6,910 nt of DNA from a bacterium (GTDB taxonomy: Bacteria; Auribacterota; UBA3054; B51-G9): contig JAOZNZ010000171.1 in NCBI GenBank assembly GCA_029933535.1, positions 1-6,910 on the forward strand. The letters are read 5' to 3'. The notes under the pieces are model-generated. The model saw only the letters and a program-made list of their open reading frames with translations, had not been told where the DNA came from and ran no database searches. The position numbers and the translations under genes are program-made. Of this stretch, positions 1 to 6,735 are shown piece after piece; the stretch's first letter is position 1, and each line of letters starts with the position of its first letter.

Positions 1-615
1 GATTCTGCAATAAAGGAAATGAAAATTCCTTATCTCTCAAAACCCCATATTAAATGTGATCCTTTCAGAACACTTATCGCCTGCATTCTCAGCCTGAGGA
101 CTAAAGATGAAACTACTTACGTGGCTTCCGAACGGCTTTTTTCTCATGCGGACACTCCCGCTCCTATGTTAAAACTCGGTGCGGAAAAAGTTGCGGAATT
201 AATTTATCCCGTTGGCTTTTATAACCAGAAATCAAAACAAATAATTGAGATTTGCGAAACGCTTCTGGAAAAATATGAGGGGAAAGTTCCGGACGAAATT
301 GATGAACTATTGAAATTTAAAGGAGTTGGCAGAAAAACTGCTAATCTTGTCGTAACGGAAGCGTTTAACAAACCGGGAATATGTGTTGACGTACATGTTC
401 ACCGGATTAGCAATCGCTGGGGTTATATTAAAACAAAAACTCCTGATGAAACGGAAATGATATTGAGAAAAAAATTGCCTGAAAAGTATTGGATAAATTT
501 TAACCGTTTACTTGTAACTTACGGTCAAAATTTATGCTTCCCAATTTCCCCGAAATGCAGTGAATGTAAATTGTCATCAATATGCAAAAAAACCGGCGTG
601 AAAAAAATGCGGTGA
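1..615 (+). CDS. nth: Endonuclease III (DNA glycosylase/AP lyase), 5'-truncated by the window edge
   Basis: This enzyme excises oxidised pyrimidines from DNA and cleaves the resulting abasic site in base-excision repair. The reading frame is open to base 1, so the true start is upstream. The first in-window Met is at base 19; numbering from it gives 198 residues, against about 210 for complete family members, so roughly 20 residues are probably missing. The helix-hairpin-helix is near residues 94-118, with the signature G-V-G-R-K-T-A containing the expected Schiff-base Lys106. The catalytic Asp is Asp124 in V-D-V-H-V-H-R. Four cysteines, C173, C180, C183 and C189, fit the C-x6-C-x2-C-x5-C [4Fe-4S] pattern exactly. 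The stretch L-S-L-R-T-K-D near residue 24 replaces the E. coli S-A-Q-A-T-D, which resembles the archaeal/thermophile-like branch of the family. The gene converges on the large minus-strand gene, with 12 bp between stops. MutY is less likely because the protein ends right after the cluster. Confidence 0.93.
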   Translation, partial: DSAIKEMKIPYLSKPHIKCDPFRTLIACILSLRTKDETTYVASERLFSHADTPAPMLKLGAEKVAELIYPVGFYNQKSKQIIEICETLLEKYEGKVPDEIDELLKFKGVGRKTANLVVTEAFNKPGICVDVHVHRISNRWGYIKTKTPDETEMILRKKLPEKYWINFNRLLVTYGQNLCFPISPKCSECKLSSICKKTGVKKMR

Positions 616-627
616 GAAATTGAATTA

Positions 628-3600
628 TTATCGCGCTTGTAAGAAAGGCTTTGCGTCAATCCATATTTCGCTGCTGTCGAATAATTGGTGAACATTAATT
701 TTTATTTTTTGGGGATTGTAAGGTCCTTTCATTCCAATCCATGTGTCATACAATTTTCCTGAAACTTTTATTTTGTTTATTTGGCCTTCGTAGTCGCTTG
801 CGATATCTGATTTGTAAACTACTTTCGGCAGGAAAGCTGAACTGAAAATATCGCCGCCTCTGAACTCAAATTCTTCATCATCGAGATATTCGCGCCATTT
901 AATTGTCTTGGTACTAACGCTTCCAATATTTCCATTTGCGTCAATGTAAACGCTCAAACTTCCGCCTTTAGAAAACAATTTTTTTAATACGACCGAAGAT
1001 GGAGATGTGGAAGAACCTGACAGTCTGATGTCAGCGCCAATGCTTCCGCCATAAGTTTCCCAATACCAGTCATCGATAGGATTAGGTCCATCTTTAAACA
1101 GATTAACTTTAGAGCGGCATTTTATTTTATTGATAGTTTCGGCACTAATATGAACACCGTAATCAAGGAATTCATCACCGATATCTTCCGGATAAATTTC
1201 TACAGTTCCGAGAATATCCCCGCCAATAGCTGTAATTTGATTAATATTTTTTTCGCATATTATATTAGAATTAATATAACCACCGAGGACTTCGTAATCA
1301 CCTTTTTTAGAAACAGCTTTAATTTTATTGATGTCACCCCCGGCGCTAATTGTAGAAATGGCATAATCGAAATCTGTACCGATAGAACCACCTACAGCGG
1401 ATATTTCGCCGATATTACCACCGACATCAATATTTGCATAAATATTCCCACCAAGAGCGTATATATCTTTTCCCCATCCCGGGTCAATTATTATTTTAAC
1501 ATTTAAAGTTGCGATAACGCGTTTTAAGTTTCCGTTTGTAACTTTTATTACTGCCGGTTCATCATCGAAACCAATATCACCGCCTTTTACGACGATAGAA
1601 TCAATATTTCCGTTGCAGATAATTCCTTTAGTAATTCCTGAATCCATAAAATCTTCATCTTCTTTGTGAAATGGATTGTTAACAATAATTGAATGGATCC
1701 CGCCTTCAGCAACGTTTATCATTCCAACAGATCCCTGATGAATTCTTAATTTTCCAATGCGTCCTTTTGTATCAATTAAGTTAACAGTCCCTGGAACGAA
1801 AATATTTTTGAAACCTGCGTCGGAAATTATGCAATCAAGTTTAATAAGCCCATCACCATTTTTGGATATAAGTTTTATTTTAATCTCATCTTTATCAGAT
1901 CCGTTTTCAATAACTATCGACCTGGCATCAGGGAAAATAGGCTTACGGTTGTAAAGAACTAAAAACCTGTCTCCATCTGCATCTTCGTAAGGGCGTTGAA
2001 CATCAACATAGAAGTTTTCATATGAAGTCGGGGGAGTAGAATCATGTGCTCTGTAAATCTGAGCGATAATTCTGCATTTGAGGAGACCTGGAGTTACCGG
2101 AGTTCTCCAAACAAGATATCCGCGAGTCCAGGTTTGTGCGTTAGTAATTATTTCTCCTGAAACAGAATCAACTATTTCCGGCCAATTGGTCGTGCCGTCA
2201 GAGCTGATTGCCCAAGCGGTAATAATGACCGGGTTAGTTTCATTTAAGACATTAAAATAAACTTTATCGAAATTGTAATCGGTGCTTGTGATATATTCAT
2301 CTCTGTCAACCGAAACATTAAAATCCATTTCGTCTTCGCCGACAAGAATTCTCAATTTTGTATGTCCGATAAATGGAGAGCCTAATTCCTGGCAATAAAC
2401 ATCAATGATTTCTTCACCGAACCAGTTAGGTTCAGGAATAATAGCAGCCGTATTCAAAGCCTGATTGAAAGTTATTTGAATATGTTCATTGCCTTTAACC
2501 CACCATGTGTAATTTTTGTCCGGGGAACCGTTTACAAGACCTTCATAAGAATCAAGCAAATCTTCGATGATATAACTTTCGTTTATATCAAGGTAAATAT
2601 CATCAAAAACAAGTTGCGGAATTGGAAACCAAACTACACCGCGACGCCATTCAGGGCAAACATCCGTTGCGTCCTGTCCGAGAGTATTAATCAGGTTAAA
2701 TTTTTCATTATTTCCATAAATATTCCATACGCCCATACTTATTTCGCGGTCATCCGGGAAGACGTCTTCATCGGGAATGATTTCGATAATTTCGTTTAAT
2801 TTAGGGCTAATAGTGATTTCGAGAGGAGTAATGGAATCATTATGAGTCGGGTTTTCAGAAATGAGTTTCGCGCAAATATATCCGTCACCGTCATTATTAT
2901 TATTAATCCATATACCGCCCGTGGAATTTGTGGAGAACCCATTGATTAATTTTACTGAACTAACTTCAAGTTGATATGCATCAAATGACCAGCAAAGATT
3001 TATTTGAGATATGTCAAAGCCATGCGGATTTCCAACCGTTACGGTTAAAGTGTAATTAGTTCCAATTACAGGCGGCGTTTGCGGACTGCTTAACCAAATT
3101 CCAATACCGTTAGGATAAACGTACCAGTCACTCTCTTCAATTCTGTCATCGTTTATTTTTAAAACGCCGTTGTAAGCAACACGGGTATAAACATAGTCGT
3201 ACAGTCCTGTTCCGATATTAAATTCCCAATAAGGTTCATCTTCAAGAGCGAACATTTTTATAGAAGCGATATCTTCTGAATTTGTGACGGCATTTTTTGT
3301 GAAAAAATGTATTCGCGCGACGGTAGTAATGTATGTTATTTCCTCGCCGTATTTGTTAGTAAAGCCTGTATGAACGAGAATGTTTTCAATAGAATTTTCC
3401 ACTATATTTTCAATTTCATTTTCATCGAGTAATATTTCCCATTTATCACTAAGAACAATAATTTCATCCGAATCAAATTCTATTTCCGCAGATACTTCAT
3501 TCCATTCGGAATTTAAAGGATTGTTTACCGAAAGGATGATATTAGTTGCAATACCGGCATAAAGCATTCCGGCAGGATTTAAATTAAGAAAAACATCGTC

Positions 3601-5655
3601 AGCTTCACTTATTACCAATCTATATTCTGAAACACCGTCACCTGCAACATCCTCCGAGCCTAAAATATCGTTTGAATTACCATTGGTCATTGTACAATAA
3701 TTGTTTGTTGATATTTCCGGTGTTATCGGTTTAAGTAAAGCGTCACCATAGCGAAGAGCTTTAAATTTTATTGTTGCAAGTTTGTTGGTAGCATCTGACA
3801 AATCAATTGAATTTCCGGTGATGTTTAACACAGTTGCTGATGTGTCGCCTGTAAGAGATAAATTTATAGAATTAACTCCCTCCGATTCCGGCATCAATTC
3901 AACTACGGTAGAATCATAAAGCCAATTCAAATTGAAAGTAGTATTTGAAGCTGAGCCATAAGAAAGAACTGTTAAAGTAATTTCGCTGCCGGGTTTAAAT
4001 ACGTTTAAGCTATTTGTATTTAGCGTCACATCTACAAAGATTTGTTTTGTCGAATCGCTTTCTGAGACAATTGGAATAGTTGCCGGCCATTTAACATCCC
4101 AGGCATTTTCATCAGAGAAATCGGTATATAAATATTCAATTGAGCCGTTTCCATAAACGAAACCTAATTGTCCCGGAACCTGAGGTGTAAAAGAAATTAT
4201 TCCCAGTTCAAATTTATTTGAAGTTAAGATCAGAGGAGAGTTAGTCCAATCAATAATTAAGTTGCTGATATAATCAGTATGCCGGAAATTGTTGCTTAAA
4301 TAACTTTCATATTCATAAACAGAATTAGAAATAAGATTAAAAGAAAAATCTGCATTATTATTTTGAAGTTGGATGCCAGGAATGAAATGAACGCTGTTAC
4401 TGTCAATTTGAAAACTGTTAAACAATGCTTCAAGATTTATTGCATCTAAAACAATGTCGCTGTCAGTAAATTTTTGAAGTATAACTTTCGCACTGCAGGA
4501 ATTTCCAATTATGCCAACGCTTTCAACAGGCTCAAATGAAACACATAATCCGTCGGCATAGCGAATATTCAATTCGGCATCGAATATTCCATCATCTTCA
4601 TCATCTGCCGCGCCGAGTAAATCGACAATACCGAGTTTATTTATAACGGTACCATAATCTTTATCTTCGGTATAAAGTTCAAGATAAGTTTCATCGATAT
4701 CGATGGGCAGCATTTTAATTTTTGCAAAAACACCACCGAAATTTGTTGCATTACAAAAACCTTCAGCAATAATCTGTTCTACAATAGAAGTATAGCAATT
4801 AACTGTTCCGGCTTGATTGGTGATGCAAAATACAGTTTTGCCTACTATTGCAGTTGTCATTGTGGAAGTAAAGAAATCAGGAATAATTTCAACCGAAATA
4901 TTGCTCAACACACTTGAATCAAAATCCATGACAGCGCGAATATGGTCATAACCGGGTGTGCCTTCAGTTCCGCCTATAACGATGTTAATATCTGTAGTTT
5001 TTATTGCGAAAGGAATTTCGCGCTGAGTTGGAACAACTGTTAAAGTATAGCCGGGTTTTTCGGTAATCAGAATTGGAAATTCATCAAGTCCATCATCTTC
5101 TACTTCGGTATTTCCGAGAACATCGCTTCCATCGTAAGTCATAGAAGTGGGGTTATTGGTATAGATGACATCGCAATTTAATTTATCGATAAAGCTGCCA
5201 TTGCAAACGCCGTAATAATTTGTAAAAACATCGTATATAAACGCATCGTCATCATATTCCATTCCAATGCATTTTAAACGCGCAATGACAAGTTCAGCTC
5301 CGGGATTTATTGCACCATCTTTTGCAGTTGCCTGTGCCCAAAACAAAGCTGTTGTAGTTGTTTGTTCGAAATGAGAATTATTTTGATCAAAGTCCCATTT
5401 TTCATTATTCCATTCACAATCAATAACAAACACACCGTAAGGCCACCAAACAGATACATTTAAAAGCGGGGAGTGAGTCCATTCTATCACTTCTGACTCA
5501 TTGAAATAAGCAACAACTGAAACGTCAAATACTTCCCCGGGATTAATCATTCTATTCGGCCCGTTAAAGCCGAGAGTAACGCCTGTGCATTTCAGCGCGG
5601 GCATAAGAATGGCGCAAAAGCAAAGTAAGAAAATTCTAAAAGTTTTATATGTCAT
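628..5655 (-). CDS. Very large secreted multidomain protein (cohesin-like modules, cadherin-like domain, beta-solenoid tail); function unknown
   Basis: A 1675-residue protein that I cannot assign to a named family as a whole. Residues 1-25 look like a Sec signal peptide: Lys4/Arg7, then a hydrophobic run to about residue 21, with possible cleavage after Gly25. Residues 26 to about 1005 read as roughly six beta-sandwich modules of about 160 residues, resembling cohesin-type domains (openings such as N-P-G-E-V-F-D-V-S-V-V near 38-48 and K-P-G-S-E-I-T-L-T-V near 554-563). Residues 1010-1106 resemble a cadherin-like domain, 1111-1222 another sandwich, and 1224-1675 a Gly-rich solenoid. No catalytic motif, dockerin, transmembrane anchor, PEP-CTERM or type IX sorting tail is visible. 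The start is fixed: an in-frame TGA lies four codons upstream of ATG 5655-5653 and there is no earlier ATG. No Shine-Dalgarno precedes it. It is monocistronic here, divergent from panB and convergent with nth. A surface adhesin, matrix or glycan-binding role is inference only. Confidence 0.85.
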   Translation of the reverse strand: MTYKTFRIFLLCFCAILMPALKCTGVTLGFNGPNRMINPGEVFDVSVVAYFNESEVIEWTHSPLLNVSVWWPYGVFVIDCEWNNEKWDFDQNNSHFEQTTTTALFWAQATAKDGAINPGAELVIARLKCIGMEYDDDAFIYDVFTNYYGVCNGSFIDKLNCDVIYTNNPTSMTYDGSDVLGNTEVEDDGLDEFPILITEKPGYTLTVVPTQREIPFAIKTTDINIVIGGTEGTPGYDHIRAVMDFDSSVLSNISVEIIPDFFTSTMTTAIVGKTVFCITNQAGTVNCYTSIVEQIIAEGFCNATNFGGVFAKIKMLPIDIDETYLELYTEDKDYGTVINKLGIVDLLGAADDEDDGIFDAELNIRYADGLCVSFEPVESVGIIGNSCSAKVILQKFTDSDIVLDAINLEALFNSFQIDSNSVHFIPGIQLQNNNADFSFNLISNSVYEYESYLSNNFRHTDYISNLIIDWTNSPLILTSNKFELGIISFTPQVPGQLGFVYGNGSIEYLYTDFSDENAWDVKWPATIPIVSESDSTKQIFVDVTLNTNSLNVFKPGSEITLTVLSYGSASNTTFNLNWLYDSTVVELMPESEGVNSINLSLTGDTSATVLNITGNSIDLSDATNKLATIKFKALRYGDALLKPITPEISTNNYCTMTNGNSNDILGSEDVAGDGVSEYRLVISEADDVFLNLNPAGMLYAGIATNIILSVNNPLNSEWNEVSAEIEFDSDEIIVLSDKWEILLDENEIENIVENSIENILVHTGFTNKYGEEITYITTVARIHFFTKNAVTNSEDIASIKMFALEDEPYWEFNIGTGLYDYVYTRVAYNGVLKINDDRIEESDWYVYPNGIGIWLSSPQTPPVIGTNYTLTVTVGNPHGFDISQINLCWSFDAYQLEVSSVKLINGFSTNSTGGIWINNNNDGDGYICAKLISENPTHNDSITPLEITISPKLNEIIEIIPDEDVFPDDREISMGVWNIYGNNEKFNLINTLGQDATDVCPEWRRGVVWFPIPQLVFDDIYLDINESYIIEDLLDSYEGLVNGSPDKNYTWWVKGNEHIQITFNQALNTAAIIPEPNWFGEEIIDVYCQELGSPFIGHTKLRILVGEDEMDFNVSVDRDEYITSTDYNFDKVYFNVLNETNPVIITAWAISSDGTTNWPEIVDSVSGEIITNAQTWTRGYLVWRTPVTPGLLKCRIIAQIYRAHDSTPPTSYENFYVDVQRPYEDADGDRFLVLYNRKPIFPDARSIVIENGSDKDEIKIKLISKNGDGLIKLDCIISDAGFKNIFVPGTVNLIDTKGRIGKLRIHQGSVGMINVAEGGIHSIIVNNPFHKEDEDFMDSGITKGIICNGNIDSIVVKGGDIGFDDEPAVIKVTNGNLKRVIATLNVKIIIDPGWGKDIYALGGNIYANIDVGGNIGEISAVGGSIGTDFDYAISTISAGGDINKIKAVSKKGDYEVLGGYINSNIICEKNINQITAIGGDILGTVEIYPEDIGDEFLDYGVHISAETINKIKCRSKVNLFKDGPNPIDDWYWETYGGSIGADIRLSGSSTSPSSVVLKKLFSKGGSLSVYIDANGNIGSVSTKTIKWREYLDDEEFEFRGGDIFSSAFLPKVVYKSDIASDYEGQINKIKVSGKLYDTWIGMKGPYNPQKIKINVHQLFDSSEIWIDAKPFLQAR
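766..1764 (-). repeat. Beta-solenoid-like repeat region of the large protein (residues about 1298-1630)
   Basis: About ten copies of a short strand motif, roughly [GEKA]-[NDTQRG]-I-x2-[ILV]-x-[AV], are seen with the Ile/Leu near residues 1300, 1320, 1351, 1377, 1415, 1442, 1471, 1508, 1577 and 1626. They alternate with nine G-G-[DNSY]-[IL] turns at residues 1358, 1402, 1412, 1422, 1439, 1458, 1478, 1536 and 1564, plus one more at 1600. Spacing is 10-20 residues in the core and looser toward the end. This pattern suggests a right-handed parallel beta-helix or related solenoid. A D-x-D-x-D segment at D1225, D1227 and D1229 precedes the region and could bind calcium. Confidence 0.6.
2338..2628 (-). 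other. Cadherin-like/Ig-like domain within the large protein (residues about 1010-1106)
   Basis: The stretch ending P-E-P-N-W-F-G-E-E-I-I-D-V-Y, followed by a final strand T-K-L-R-I-L-V, matches the pattern P-x-x-[NDW]-[WFY]-x-G-x-[ED]-x-[IFV]-x-[VFY] typical of bacterial cadherin-like repeats of surface proteins. Only one copy is seen here, between the sandwich array and the C-terminal part. The family assignment is from motif memory and not from an alignment. Confidence 0.5.
3610..3669 (-). repeat. Module-junction motif, copy 3 (residues 663-682 of the large protein)
   Basis: Third copy, 318 residues after copy 2, which is two periods of 159. Key residues are D663, L665, G666, D673, G674, E677 and I682. 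The intermediate junction expected near residue 504 is not recognisable, so that copy is degenerate or absent. The spacing supports a module length of about 160 residues. Confidence 0.7.
4564..4623 (-). repeat. Module-junction motif, copy 2 (residues 345-364 of the large protein)
   Basis: Second copy of the motif, 167 residues after copy 1 and with identical internal spacing. Key residues are D345, L347, G348, D355, G356, D359 and I364. The x6 segment is strongly acidic (four of six residues are Asp or Glu). It closes the second module; the third module begins around residue 369. Confidence 0.7.
5065..5124 (-). repeat. Module-junction motif, copy 1 (residues 178-197 of the large protein)
   Basis: First of three copies of a 20-residue motif that fits D-[VLI]-L-G-x6-D-G-[LIV]-x-[DE]-x2-[ILV]-x-I. 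Key residues here are D178, L180, G181, D188, G189, E192 and I197. It sits at the end of the first beta-sandwich module, just before the next module opens near residue 204. The acidic x6 segment suggests a calcium-stabilised turn, which is inference. Confidence 0.7.
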
Positions 5656-5687
5656 ATAATAATTTCATTTAATTGATAATGTAATCT

Positions 5688-5715
5688 ATTATATTAATAA
5701 CAAGTTTTATGCCAT
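5688..5715 (-). promoter_or_regulatory. Candidate sigma70-type promoter of the large secreted-protein gene
   Basis: On the minus strand a perfect TATAAT (5693-5688) lies 16 bp downstream of ATGGCA (5715-5710, four of six matches to TTGACA). The predicted transcript starts near 5681, giving a leader of about 26 nt before the ATG. The -10 is strong but perfect matches occur by chance in AT-rich DNA, so this remains a candidate. Confidence 0.4.
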
Positions 5716-5720
5716 AAGAA

Positions 5721-5758
5721 TAAAACGCTTTAAAACGGTGACTTAAAAGAGCTGAAAA
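5721..5758. repeat. Helically spaced A-tracts with a 7-bp direct repeat upstream of the large-gene promoter
   Basis: TAAAACG occurs at 5721-5727 and again at 5731-5737, exactly 10 bp apart. Two further AAAA tracts at 5745-5748 and 5755-5758 are also 10 bp apart. The block begins 5 bp upstream of the candidate -35 of the large gene, where an UP element, bent DNA or an activator site would lie. Confidence 0.35.
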
Positions 5759-5789
5759 GATATTTTATCGCAGTTTTGCAACAGACTTT

Positions 5790-5803
5790 TTGCATAAATG
5801 CAA
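5790..5803. promoter_or_regulatory. Perfect palindrome TTGCAT-AA-ATGCAA, candidate operator
   Basis: Six-bp perfect inverted repeat with a 2-bp centre in the middle of the divergent intergenic region. A further TTGCAA lies 14 bp before it (5776-5781). It overlaps a possible second panB promoter, TTTGCA (5789-5794), 17 bp, TATAAA (5812-5817). The arms are too short and AU-rich for a terminator, so a protein-binding site is the better reading. Confidence 0.35.
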
Positions 5804-5837
5804 TAAGTATATATAAATGACGAAAATCAACAACGTT

Positions 5838-5866
5838 TTGAAAAAAAATCCATTAAGTGATACAAT
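5838..5866 (+). promoter_or_regulatory. Sigma70-type promoter of panB
   Basis: TTGAAA (5838-5843) and TACAAT (5861-5866) are each one mismatch from consensus and are separated by the ideal 17 bp. The predicted transcription start is near 5873, giving a leader of about 52 nt before the panB ATG. This is the best promoter-like sequence in the window and probably also drives the downstream lipoprotein gene. Confidence 0.65.
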
Positions 5867-5884
5867 ATAGATATGAATTATAAA

Positions 5885-5899
5885 GTAATAACTTATTAC
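5885..5899. promoter_or_regulatory. 15-bp perfect palindrome GTAATAA-C-TTATTAC, candidate operator in the panB leader
   Basis: Seven-bp perfect arms around a single central base, positioned at about +13 to +27 from the predicted panB start site. That is a classic place for a repressor to block initiation. As RNA it could form only a weak AU-rich hairpin with a 3-nt loop and has no U-tract, so it is not a terminator. The binding protein is unknown. Confidence 0.4.
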
Positions 5900-5924
5900 A
5901 AATTGAAACTTTTTTGAAAATAAA

Positions 5925-6725
5925 ATGAAAAAAATTAAAAAAACATTATTTCACCTCCGGAAAAAGAAAGATGAAGGAGAGAAAATTATTTCTCTTACAG
6001 CTTATGACGCCCTTACAGCTTCGTGGCTGTCTGAATGTGATATAGACTTTCTGCTTGTGGGTGATTCTCTCGCAAATGTTGTGGCAGGCTACGAAACAAC
6101 CTTGCCTGTCACCATGGACCAGATTGCTTATCATACGGAGATAGTTGTCAGAGGAGCGGAAAATATTCCGGTTGTAGCTGATATGCCTTTTCTTTCTTAT
6201 GAAATCAATCCTGAAGAAGCAGTAAGGAATGCAGGCAGACTTGTTAAACAGTCGGGTGCAGATGGAGTAAAAATTGAAGGTGGAATGAATATTATTCCCG
6301 CAGTAAAAAAAATTACCGATGCGCATATTCCGGTTATAGGTCATACGGGATTAAAACCGCAGGCTGTATTGCAGCTTGGTGGTTACAAAGTTCAGGGGAA
6401 AACACCTGCAGCAGCAGAAATTATAAAAGAAGAAGCCCGGGCTTTACAGGAAGCAGGAGCAATCGCGATAGTTCTTGAATGTATTCCGAGTGGATTAGCG
6501 CAGGAAATAACGGAAGAACTTAACATTCCTACTATAGGTATTGGGGCAGGTAAGGGATGTGACGGCCAGGTACTTGTAACGCATGATTTACTTGGTTGGT
6601 TTGAAAAGCCCAAAAAATTTGTTAAACAATATTCGGATTTTCGAAACTCTGCAATAACTTCAGTTCGAACATTTATAGATGAAGTTAATGCAGGCGAATT
6701 TCCAAACCAGGAGCATACTTTTTAA
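5925..6725 (+). CDS. panB: 3-methyl-2-oxobutanoate hydroxymethyltransferase (ketopantoate hydroxymethyltransferase)
   Basis: PanB transfers a hydroxymethyl group from 5,10-methylenetetrahydrofolate to 2-oxoisovalerate, giving ketopantoate. This is the first committed step of pantothenate and CoA synthesis, in the cytoplasm. The 266-residue length matches the family (264 in E. coli). Signatures run the full length: L-T-A-Y-D at 24-28, V-G-D-S at 45-48, L-P-V-T at 60-63, A-D-M-P-F at 85-89, K-I-E-G-G at 116-120, G-H-T-G-L-K-P-Q at 139-146, G-G-Y-K-V-Q-G at 152-158 and L-E-C-I-P at 184-188. Expected Mg2+ ligands D47, D86 and E118 and the catalytic E185 are all present, so it should be active. 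The start is fixed by an in-frame TGA at 5904-5906 with no other ATG; no Shine-Dalgarno precedes it. No panC or panD lies beside it; a lipoprotein gene follows after 10 bp. Confidence 0.97.
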   Translation: MKKIKKTLFHLRKKKDEGEKIISLTAYDALTASWLSECDIDFLLVGDSLANVVAGYETTLPVTMDQIAYHTEIVVRGAENIPVVADMPFLSYEINPEEAVRNAGRLVKQSGADGVKIEGGMNIIPAVKKITDAHIPVIGHTGLKPQAVLQLGGYKVQGKTPAAAEIIKEEARALQEAGAIAIVLECIPSGLAQEITEELNIPTIGIGAGKGCDGQVLVTHDLLGWFEKPKKFVKQYSDFRNSAITSVRTFIDEVNAGEFPNQEHTF

Positions 6726-6735
6726 AATTAAAATT

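Noticed and set aside
2875..2910. Dockerin or EF-hand-type calcium loop in the large protein (N920, D922, D924, G925 of the N-rich D-G-D-G segment).
   Set aside because: The acidic residues expected at loop positions 9 and 12 are missing and there is no second copy, so it is not a dockerin; at most a single metal-binding turn.
1150..3562. Several plus-strand open frames of 60-118 codons opposite the large protein gene.
   Set aside because: Their translations are low-complexity and Ile/Asn/Phe-rich with no domain, and they lie antisense to repetitive coding sequence with consistent protein-level modules on the other strand.
5577..5655. Lipoprotein signal for the large protein (L-K-C at residues 21-23).
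   Set aside because: Lys directly before the Cys does not fit the lipobox, which requires a small residue at -1; an ordinary Sec signal with cleavage near residue 25 fits better.
5885..5899. Transcription terminator or attenuator at the panB leader palindrome.
   Set aside because: The stem is AU-only except for one pair, the loop would be 3 nt or less, and no U-tract follows; a DNA operator is more plausible.
5941..5960. A strong Shine-Dalgarno-like sequence (GGAGGTG) followed by ATG on the minus strand inside the start of panB.
   Set aside because: The frame it opens stops after three codons, and the location is antisense within a clearly coding panB. The plus-strand CACCTCC is just part of the codons for panB residues near 10-12.
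5946..6613. Two minus-strand open frames (132 and 73 codons) opposite panB.
   Set aside because: They overlap a complete, strongly conserved panB, and their translations show no recognisable domain; they are shadows of panB.
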